Assembly (NCBI GenBank): GCA_934700615.1
Contig: CAKUXR010000014.1
Span: 1 to 64,000, forward strand
Reading direction: 5' to 3'
DNA length: 64,000 bases
From: an uncultured Bacteroidales bacterium
Lineage (GTDB): Bacteria > Bacteroidota > Bacteroidia > Bacteroidales > UBA932
Shown here: positions 17,957-24,838 of the stretch, piece after piece
Layout: each line of letters starts with the position of its first letter
How positions within the stretch are numbered: position 1 is the stretch's first letter
The notes under the pieces: generated by a model
Seen by the model: only the letters and a program-made list of their open reading frames with translations
The model's database searches: none
Told to the model about the DNA's origin: nothing
Made by a program: the position numbers and the translations under genes

Positions 17957-20752
17957 ATGAAAAGATTTTTATTACCGGTCTTGCTTATAGCATTGACAGT
18001 ATGCGGCTGTAACCGAGACAACAAGAAGATACCTGTCTCAGACAAGGTGTTGACAGGCAAATTGTCCAACGGCCTGACTTATTATGTCAGACATAATGAG
18101 GAGCCGAAGGAAAGAGCCAGCTTCTATATCATTCAGAATGTGGGAGCTATTCTGGAAAACGATGACCAGAATGGACTGGCGCATTTCCTGGAGCACATGG
18201 CATTCCAGGGAACCGAAAATTTCCCTGATAAAGGAATCATCGAGACCCTGCAGCGTCACGGCGTTTCTTTCGGCGGAAACATCAATGCCTATACGGCGCA
18301 GAACGAGACTGTTTACAATATCAGTGCAGTTCCTACTACTGATGTCACATTGGTAGATACCTGTCTTATGGTACTTCACGACTGGTCTCATTATCTGACA
18401 TTGGACAAGGAAGAGATTGACGGTGAGAGAGGTGTCATCTCAGAGGAGTGGAGAACACGCCGCAATCCAAGTTTCAGAATCGGTCTTCAGATCAATCCTG
18501 TCATCTTCAAGGACTCCCAGTATGCAAAACGAGATGTCATCGGTGATTACAATATCATCAATGCATTCGAGCCTCAGACTCTCCGTGATTTCTATCACGA
18601 CTGGTATCGTACTGATTTGCAGGCTATTGCGGTTGTGGGCGACATTGACGCTGAAGCTACAGTAGCGAAGATCAAGGAAATGTTCGAGCCTATTCCGGCA
18701 GTCGAGAATCCGAAGGAGAGAATAGAATATGAAATTCCTGCCCATGATGAAATGTACTATGTGGTAGGTACTGACAAGGAATCTACGGCATCCACTGTCA
18801 AGATTCTTACGATTCTCCCTAACAAGAGAAACGACAAGGAAAATTATTCTTACCTTAGGGAAGGCCTTCTGGCAAGTTTCTTCAATTCAATGGTAGCAAA
18901 CCGTCTTTCTGAAATCATGCAGCAGAGCGATCCTCCATATTTGGGAGGTTCCATCGGCTACGGCGGACTGGTAAGAAACTATGCGTCATACACTTGTTCA
19001 GCTGTTGCGAAGCCGAACGAGGAGACCGAAGCCCTTAAGACAATCCTCGTGGAGAATGAAAGAATCAAGAGATACGGCTTCTCTGACAGTGAGTTGAAAC
19101 GAGTTAAGGCGGATCTCTTGTCTGCTATGGAAACCTCATACAAGCAGCGCGACAAATTCAAGAATGAGTCATTCATCAGTGATATCAAGGACAACTTCCT
19201 GCTCGGGGAACCTTTGTTCGAGTATGAGGTTTACTATGATTACGTCACCAAGACCATCCCTAAGATAACTGTCAAGGAGATAATGGATTATGCTCAGCCT
19301 TGGTTTACCAAGAAGAACCAGGTGGCAGTCATTACAGGACCGGACGATGTCCAGCATTTGACTGAGGATGAGGTAAGGGGAATCATCAATGTGGTGGAGG
19401 GTGACGAATCCATCCTTCCTTTCGAAGATGAATTCATCGGCCAGGATCTGGTCTCTGAAGATTTGAAGGGCTCCAAGATCAAAGAGGTTGTTCCTGTAGA
19501 ACTCTTCGATGCTGAGGAGTGGATTCTTGAAAACGGCGTCAAGGTTGTCTATAAGAAAGCTGACTATGAGAAAGAGAGCATTACACTTTACGGACACAGC
19601 TATGGCGGAACAGCCCTCTATGATGTGAAAGACCTTCCGAATGCGGAGAATGCAGCGGTATTTACCAACGCATATGGTGTAGGCGAATTCAATACTATCG
19701 CATTGGGCAAAGCTCTTGCAGGCAAGATGGTTTCATGCTCTACAAGCATTGGCGCGAATGAAGAGACTGTAACTGCAAGTTCCACTCCTCAGGATCTGGA
19801 GACAATGTTCAAGCTGCTTTATCTGCGCTTCACTTCTCCAAGAATGGATGAAGAGAAGTATCAGTCTATCCTGAACCAGAATCTCGCCAGCGTGGACAAA
19901 CTCTGCAAGAATCCTAACAAGATTATTCAGGACTCCATCGACTTCATAACCTCCAACTACAGCAAGCGCACACAGCCGCTGAGCCGCAAGTATCTGGAGA
20001 GCCTTGACATGAAGAAGATGAACCAGATCTACAAAGAGAGATTTGCCAATGCTGCAGACTTCACATTCTTCATCGTAGGTAATGTGGATGCAAAGGATCT
20101 CAAGCCATTGGTAGAGAAGTATCTCGGTTCTCTACCTACTTCAGACAAGAAGGAAGAGTGGGTTGACAATAATGTCAGAGCTCCTAAGGGCGTGGTGAAG
20201 AAGGTTATCCCTGTCAAGATGGAGACACCTAAGTCGCTCGTGGTGACCAGTTTCCGTAAGGAGATGCCTTACAACCTGCACGACATGTACTGCAACAATG
20301 TGCTGAGAGGCATCCTTGATCTCCGTTACACTGAGAACATCCGTGAGAAAGAGGGCGGTACATATGGTGTGAGCGTAAGCAGCGATGCTTCGAAGCAGCC
20401 GATCGAGGTTTACACCATGACAATGACCTTCAACTGCGATCCGGACAAGGCAGATCACCTCAAGTCTCTAATCTATGCTGAAATAGAGAAGATCAAGAAG
20501 GAAGGTGTGAAACAGGAGGAAATCAGCAAAATCACCAAGAAGATGCTGAAGGACTTCGACCAGAGCAAGCCTCACAACTCATACTGGATGTCTGTCATCA
20601 CCACATATTATATCTATGATATAAACAACAACGATCCGGCTGATTTCGAGGACATTGTCAAGAACATGACGCCGGCTGACATCCAGGACTTCGTGAACAG
20701 GATGTTCGACAATCCTGACAATCTGGATATCATATTTACACCCAAGAAGTAA
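17957..20752 (+). CDS. M16 (insulinase/pitrilysin) zinc peptidase, lipoprotein
   Basis: 931 residues. Lipoprotein-like signal (ALTVCGC, Cys 16 or 18). Inverted zinc motif HFLEH at 76-80 with the downstream glutamate in the KEEIDGERGVISEEW region, so the N-terminal half is catalytic. The C-terminal half has the inactive M16 domain pattern (REKEGGTYGVSVSSD). Length fits two-lobed M16 enzymes that degrade peptides or small unfolded proteins inside a closed chamber. Its position as last gene of the cluster, 4 bp after the second permease, suggests it processes the material handled by the transporters. Location probably periplasmic face of a membrane. Confidence 0.9.
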   Translation: MKRFLLPVLLIALTVCGCNRDNKKIPVSDKVLTGKLSNGLTYYVRHNEEPKERASFYIIQNVGAILENDDQNGLAHFLEHMAFQGTENFPDKGIIETLQRHGVSFGGNINAYTAQNETVYNISAVPTTDVTLVDTCLMVLHDWSHYLTLDKEEIDGERGVISEEWRTRRNPSFRIGLQINPVIFKDSQYAKRDVIGDYNIINAFEPQTLRDFYHDWYRTDLQAIAVVGDIDAEATVAKIKEMFEPIPAVENPKERIEYEIPAHDEMYYVVGTDKESTASTVKILTILPNKRNDKENYSYLREGLLASFFNSMVANRLSEIMQQSDPPYLGGSIGYGGLVRNYASYTCSAVAKPNEETEALKTILVENERIKRYGFSDSELKRVKADLLSAMETSYKQRDKFKNESFISDIKDNFLLGEPLFEYEVYYDYVTKTIPKITVKEIMDYAQPWFTKKNQVAVITGPDDVQHLTEDEVRGIINVVEGDESILPFEDEFIGQDLVSEDLKGSKIKEVVPVELFDAEEWILENGVKVVYKKADYEKESITLYGHSYGGTALYDVKDLPNAENAAVFTNAYGVGEFNTIALGKALAGKMVSCSTSIGANEETVTASSTPQDLETMFKLLYLRFTSPRMDEEKYQSILNQNLASVDKLCKNPNKIIQDSIDFITSNYSKRTQPLSRKYLESLDMKKMNQIYKERFANAADFTFFIVGNVDAKDLKPLVEKYLGSLPTSDKKEEWVDNNVRAPKGVVKKVIPVKMETPKSLVVTSFRKEMPYNLHDMYCNNVLRGILDLRYTENIREKEGGTYGVSVSSDASKQPIEVYTMTMTFNCDPDKADHLKSLIYAEIEKIKKEGVKQEEISKITKKMLKDFDQSKPHNSYWMSVITTYYIYDINNNDPADFEDIVKNMTPADIQDFVNRMFDNPDNLDIIFTPKK

Positions 20753-20774
20753 AACTCTTCTGAACTGAATATCT

Positions 20775-20807
20775 GAGGGTGACTGAAGTATGACTTTGGT
20801 CACCCTC
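20775..20807 (+). terminator. Terminator of the SusCD-ABC-M16 cluster
   Basis: GAGGGTGAC (20775-20783) pairs perfectly with GTCACCCTC (20799-20807), followed by ATTTTAT. Lies 23 bp after the peptidase stop. Confidence 0.8.
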
Positions 20808-20878
20808 ATTTTATCTGTAAACCAGTTGCTCTGGTATATTACTTGCTGCTTCTTTGCAGGTGCAAAAACTAATTGATT

Positions 20879-21541
20879 ATGAATAGAAACAAACTGATGA
20901 CATTATTTGTCGCGTGCATTTTTCTCCTTGCGTTCTGTATTTCTGCCACGGCGAAAATCAAAAAGCCTGTCATTGAGCGTGGCATGACCAAGGAACAGGT
21001 GACAGCGATGTTGGGAGAACCTAGAACTGCCAGCTTCAATGAATATGGCGACAGATGGATGTATGAAGAGTGGCGTGGACCGTTCTTCGGCGGTGCCAAT
21101 GTCAGGATTTACGTCATGTTCGATGTGACGGGCAAAGTCGTCGGATGTGAAGAACGGACATGTGAACCAAATCATCAGGAAGAAACCAGGTGTCAGGTTT
21201 ATCCGAATGTCGTTCCGGACATAAACCAGCCGATGTATCCTAACGGAAGATATTGTCTGAGCGACAGGGATTTCTCAATCCTGTATAATAAAATTGTCAA
21301 TGCAAGTTTCGACAAGGACAAGAAAGACCTTATAGAAGTGGCCAGCCTCGGCTGCTACTATTCATGCAGCCAATGTGCGCAGATATTGAGGATTTTCTCG
21401 TTCGACGATGACAAATTCAGCGTGCTCGAATTGATGGCATCCCGCATCATTGACCTCCAGAATGCCAACCTGATTTATCATCAGTTCACATTCGATGACG
21501 CAAAACAAAAGGCCGCAAATATACTGCAGTGTCGGAAATAA
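20879..21541 (+). CDS. Secreted BamE/SmpA-like and DUF4476-like protein
   Basis: 220 residues from ATG 20879. Signal peptide to about residue 24 (SATA). Residues 30-80 (ERGMTKEQVTAMLGEPRTA...WMYEEW) follow the BamE/SmpA-OmlA pattern; residues about 120-215 (LSDRDFSILYNKIVNASFDKDKKDL...) resemble DUF4476, an all-helical domain seen in exported Bacteroidota proteins. No Cys at the expected lipobox position, so it is probably soluble periplasmic. It has its own short upstream region; the FMN riboswitch promoter begins right after its stop. Confidence 0.65.
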   Translation: MNRNKLMTLFVACIFLLAFCISATAKIKKPVIERGMTKEQVTAMLGEPRTASFNEYGDRWMYEEWRGPFFGGANVRIYVMFDVTGKVVGCEERTCEPNHQEETRCQVYPNVVPDINQPMYPNGRYCLSDRDFSILYNKIVNASFDKDKKDLIEVASLGCYYSCSQCAQILRIFSFDDDKFSVLELMASRIIDLQNANLIYHQFTFDDAKQKAANILQCRK

Positions 21542-21545
21542 TTGC

Positions 21546-21553
21546 TATCTTTG
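21546..21553 (+). promoter_or_regulatory. Promoter of the riboswitch-receptor unit
   Basis: TATCTTTG, a perfect -7 box, about 10 bases before the start of the FMN riboswitch. Confidence 0.65.
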
Positions 21554-21562
21554 CGCCCGCAT

Positions 21563-21702
21563 AACTTCAGGGCAGGGTGAGAATCCCGATCGGCGGTAAG
21601 AGTCCGCGAGCCGAAAGGCATGAGCCGTTGGAACTACGGCACCGACAGTGTTCCCGACATTCTATCATTGAATCAGGGTAAGTCTGGATGGAAGAAGATA
21701 AT
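21563..21702 (+). ncRNA. FMN riboswitch (RFN element)
   Basis: The conserved RFN blocks are present in order: CTTCAGGGCAGGGTGAGAAT (the FMN consensus usually has CGGGGCAGGGTGAAATTC), then CCCGATCGGCGGTAAGAGTC and CGCGAGCC, then GGCACCGACAGT and finally AGTCTGGATGGAAGAAGAT. The terminal blocks near 21563 and 21695 pair to close the multi-branch junction. It lies about 85 bases before the start codon of the TonB-dependent receptor gene, and no clear T-rich terminator intervenes, so control is more likely at translation initiation or by Rho. FMN binding should reduce expression. Confidence 0.92.
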
Positions 21703-21786
21703 GGCCGGTTTGCGCAAATACGTGCGCAGACTGGCGTTTGAAGCCTTGAATTGTATGCCATGAGTAACAATTTAAGGTTTTTTTGT

Positions 21787-24213
21787 ATGAAGAAAAACAT
21801 CCTGCTCATGGGCATCACAATTCATGTGGCCGCACTGGCTGTGTGTGCCGCTGATGTCCATGTTCCCGACGGAGATCTCCCGACCGAAACTCTTACGCTG
21901 AGGGAGTCCGTTGTCAATGCCTATTTTGCAAACCAGAACCGTTCGGCACTGCGTCTAGCTGTCATTGACGAGAAACAACTCCGGGATCGAGGTGCATCAC
22001 GCACCTATCCGGAGCTCCTCAAAGGCATTCCGAGTCTCTATGCTACTTCAGAATCAGGAAGTTACGGGGATGCAAAACTGAATATCCGCGGTTTCGGACA
22101 GGAAAACATCTCGGTGCTCCTTAACGGAATTCCCATCAGCGGCCTCGTAAGCGGGGGAATGTTCTGGAACAACTGGATGGGACTTGCGGATGCCACATGG
22201 GCGGTCCAGGTCCAGAAAGGAGTGGGAGCGTCAATGCTGTCTGACGGCTCGGTCGGCGGTTCTGTCAACATCATAACGGAATCTCCATCAGACCGGTTCT
22301 CGGTAGAAATCGGCTCATACGCAAACGTTTACGGAAAACGCACCCCAACAGATTCAGGACTTCAGGGAATCGGAGGCGGACCATTCAAAGAATACATCAA
22401 AATAAGCAGCGGTGCCCTTCCCCGTGGCTGGTCCATGAATCTGATGGCATCATATGTGGGCGGAAAAGGATATGTCCAGTCCACATCAGTCAACTCATAC
22501 GCGTATATGCTTAACGTCGCGAAAGAATTCGGGACTGAACATCACCTGATATTCACCGCATTGGGCTCTCCTGAACGCCATGAGCAGCGCTCTTCGAGAC
22601 TGAGTGCTGATGACATTGACAAATATGGCAGAAACTACAGCAGGAATTGGGGCTATCGCGACGGCAAGGCATTCAATCTCAGCAAGAACAACTATTTCAA
22701 GCCATATTTTACACTTCAGCATATCTGGGACGGCAGCCGGCTGTCAATGAAGAATTCCATATATCTTGCCATTGGAAACGGTGGCGGAAGGTGGTCCGAA
22801 ACGAAGGGAAACGGTATCTCCTCGTTTATGACGGATGACGGACACATTGACTGGGACACCGTGATTGCAACCAACAGAAATTCAGACGGTTCCGCAAACA
22901 ATATCCTTAGTCAGTATATGGCGGGGAATACCCAGGCGGGAGCGATAGCAAGTCTGGAATATCGCCTCGGGCGCGGCTGGAAGCTCGGCGGTGGAGTCAA
23001 TGCCCAGCTGTACCGCACATGGGAACGTGAAAAAATCATTGACCTTCTCGGTGCTGACTGGTGGTACGAAGATTATGCGAAGAAGTCGCTCTCCGGTGTG
23101 GCTGGAAGGGAGTGCGTGAAGAAGGTAGGGGATTACGTCAGGACCGAGAACGGGAAACGAATCTATCATGGAACTGCTTATTTTACAGTGTCTTATGAAT
23201 CGGATAAGGTCAATGCCGATTTGGGCGCTTCCGTTTTCGGAAGTTCAAACCAGCGTTGGGACAAGTACAATTATGTCGGAAAAGACATTGACAGTGACAT
23301 CGCTCACGGAGTTGGTGCAAGCGTGAAAGGAGGGGTGCTGGTCAAGGTTGCACGCGGCCACAGCCTGTATGTCAATGGCGGTTGGTACAGTCGTCTGCCT
23401 TACAGCAATGTCTGGTTCTCTTCCGGAAACAACCAGATAACCCGAGGCGTGAAAAATGAGGAGAATATCCTTGGCGAACTTGGGTGGAAATACGTCTGGG
23501 GCAGCGGAAAACTCGACCTGACAGGCTATGCTGCATATTGGAAAAACCGCTCGCTGATGTCAGGAAAATACCGCCAGCTGGATGCGGATGAAGCCCGTTA
23601 CATGGTCACCGGCCTGGACGCCTTTCATTACGGAGTCGAGGCCAGTCTGTTCCAGCGGGCCGGCAACTGGCTGGAGGTCAATGCCTTTGCTTCGATTGGG
23701 GACTGGCGCTGGAAGAATGACGTCTCAGCCATAATCTATGATGACTATTCCGGAGTGGAAATGGGACGTGTCAATGTCTATTGTGACGGACTCCCTGTCG
23801 CCGATGCGCCGCAGACGCAAATCGGTGCCTCTGCGAAGTTTTCAATGCCGGCCGGTTTCTCGGCAACTGCAGACTGGCAGTTCAATGACAGGATGTATGC
23901 CGATTTTGACCCTCTTTCCAGGAATAATCCTGATGACCGTCAACATTCTTACCGTATCCCGGGATATCATCTTCTGGGTGCTGCACTGTCTTGGGGAACA
24001 GAGTGGAAGTATGCCAAGACCTCCCGCGAGTCAGGCAGCATTGACAGGTCTTTGAGGAAAATCGCCGTCAATGTGTTTCTCCGCGGGGACAATCTCCTGA
24101 ATACTACATATATAGAAAGGGGAAAGGACGGCGCTGCCCACGACCTGGCCACTTTCCGTGGCTACTGGGGCTTCGGAAGGATGTTCTCCCTCGGAATACG
24201 TGTGAAAATCTGA
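21787..24213 (+). CDS. TonB-dependent outer-membrane receptor under FMN control, likely flavin importer
   Basis: 808 residues from ATG 21787, chosen because it starts a proper signal peptide (MKKNILLMG...VCA); an upstream in-frame ATG at 21751 would add 12 residues. Plug domain about 60-180 (LLKGIPSLYATSESGSYGD, LNIRGFGQENISVLLNGIPI, GVGASMLSDGSVGGSVNIIT) then a barrel ending LGIRVKI. It lacks the carboxypeptidase-like domain and SusD partner of SusC proteins, so it is of the small-ligand type used for siderophores and vitamins. Control by an FMN riboswitch makes riboflavin or FMN the likely substrate (inference). Confidence 0.85.
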   Translation: MKKNILLMGITIHVAALAVCAADVHVPDGDLPTETLTLRESVVNAYFANQNRSALRLAVIDEKQLRDRGASRTYPELLKGIPSLYATSESGSYGDAKLNIRGFGQENISVLLNGIPISGLVSGGMFWNNWMGLADATWAVQVQKGVGASMLSDGSVGGSVNIITESPSDRFSVEIGSYANVYGKRTPTDSGLQGIGGGPFKEYIKISSGALPRGWSMNLMASYVGGKGYVQSTSVNSYAYMLNVAKEFGTEHHLIFTALGSPERHEQRSSRLSADDIDKYGRNYSRNWGYRDGKAFNLSKNNYFKPYFTLQHIWDGSRLSMKNSIYLAIGNGGGRWSETKGNGISSFMTDDGHIDWDTVIATNRNSDGSANNILSQYMAGNTQAGAIASLEYRLGRGWKLGGGVNAQLYRTWEREKIIDLLGADWWYEDYAKKSLSGVAGRECVKKVGDYVRTENGKRIYHGTAYFTVSYESDKVNADLGASVFGSSNQRWDKYNYVGKDIDSDIAHGVGASVKGGVLVKVARGHSLYVNGGWYSRLPYSNVWFSSGNNQITRGVKNEENILGELGWKYVWGSGKLDLTGYAAYWKNRSLMSGKYRQLDADEARYMVTGLDAFHYGVEASLFQRAGNWLEVNAFASIGDWRWKNDVSAIIYDDYSGVEMGRVNVYCDGLPVADAPQTQIGASAKFSMPAGFSATADWQFNDRMYADFDPLSRNNPDDRQHSYRIPGYHLLGAALSWGTEWKYAKTSRESGSIDRSLRKIAVNVFLRGDNLLNTTYIERGKDGAAHDLATFRGYWGFGRMFSLGIRVKI

Positions 24214-24242
24214 TGATCCTGGGTTAAGGCCATCACACTTGG

Positions 24243-24280
24243 AAAACGGTGTAAGAAAACGTCATTTTTTACACCGTTTT
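24243..24280 (+). terminator. First hairpin after the receptor gene
   Basis: AAAACGGTGTAA (24243-24254) pairs perfectly with TTACACCGTTTT (24269-24280), with T-rich loop and tail. Good intrinsic terminator on both strands. Confidence 0.75.
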
Positions 24281-24293
24281 CAGAAAATTGAAC

Positions 24294-24329
24294 AAACGGT
24301 GTAAAATCAGGCCGATTTTTGCACCGTTT
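24294..24329 (+). terminator. Second hairpin with the same stem
   Basis: AAACGGTG (24294-24301) pairs with CACCGTTT (24322-24329). It shares the AAACGGTGTAA arm of the hairpin 14 bases upstream, so it looks like a duplicated terminator. Confidence 0.6.
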
Positions 24330-24431
24330 GTCCGCTACTGGCTATGAAAGATCGGTCCCCTCACCACCCTCTGACCCAAGTTCCACTTATACCCGTAATG
24401 CCATGCCGCCTCATTCACATCTATATACGAA

Positions 24432-24459
24432 AAACGGAGACCATTTCTGATCTCCGTTT
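24432..24459 (-). terminator. Terminator of the tRNA-Lys unit
   Basis: Minus-strand AAACGGAGA pairs with TCTCCGTTT (plus-strand arms 24432-24440 and 24451-24459) and is followed on the minus strand by a T-run. It lies 3 bases downstream of the tRNA-Lys(CTT) gene. Confidence 0.75.
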
Positions 24460-24462
24460 CAG

Positions 24463-24535
24463 TGCTCCCTTAGGGGCTCGAACCCTAGACCCCAACATTA
24501 AGAGTGTCGTGCTCTACCAACTGAGCTAAGGAAGC
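24463..24535 (-). tRNA. tRNA-Lys (anticodon CTT)
   Basis: 73 bases read on the minus strand. D-arm TAGCTCAGTTGGTAGAGCA and T-arm GGTTCGAGCCC are canonical. The anticodon stem CGACA/TGTTG closes the loop CTCTTAA, giving anticodon CTT. Acceptor ends pair (GCTTCCT with GGGAGC, one G-T). CCA is not encoded. Confidence 0.95.
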
Positions 24536-24547
24536 AAAACTTCTTTG

Positions 24548-24620
24548 TGATCCGTTCGGGGCTCGAACCCGAGACCCCAACATTAAAAGTGTTGTGCTCT
24601 ACCAACTGAGCTAACGAATC
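24548..24620 (-). tRNA. tRNA-Lys (anticodon TTT)
   Basis: 73 bases on the minus strand, 12 bases upstream (in transcription) of the CTT tRNA. Anticodon stem CAACA/TGTTG, loop CTTTTAA, anticodon TTT. D-arm and T-arm are canonical; the acceptor GATTCGT pairs with ACGGATC. The two genes are near-copies that cover both lysine codons and share one transcript. Confidence 0.95.
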
Positions 24621-24696
24621 TCTCCATTTCCCATTATTTCCGACATTTTTACTGTCGTAGAGAACTTGACTGTCGTCTTGTTTTCTAACGGGATTG

Positions 24697-24727
24697 CAAA
24701 GGTAGGCAATATTTCTGAAGTTGCAAA
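24697..24727 (-). promoter_or_regulatory. Promoter of the tRNA-Lys unit
   Basis: On the minus strand: TTTG (24727-24724), 19-base spacer, TACCTTTG (24704-24697). Full match to the Bacteroidota consensus, 77 bases before the first tRNA. Confidence 0.75.
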
Positions 24728-24808
24728 CTTTTGCAGAAAAATTTTCAAAAAAATCATCAGTAAATCATTTTAGGGTGCATTTCTGGGTAAATGCTACTCG
24801 AAAAATAC

Positions 24809-24816
24809 TAAATTTG
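24809..24816 (+). promoter_or_regulatory. -7 box of the dehydrogenase gene
   Basis: TAAATTTG 23 bases before the ATG at 24839; no clear -33 box. Confidence 0.45.
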
Positions 24817-24838
24817 CCGGACCAAATATTACAACATA

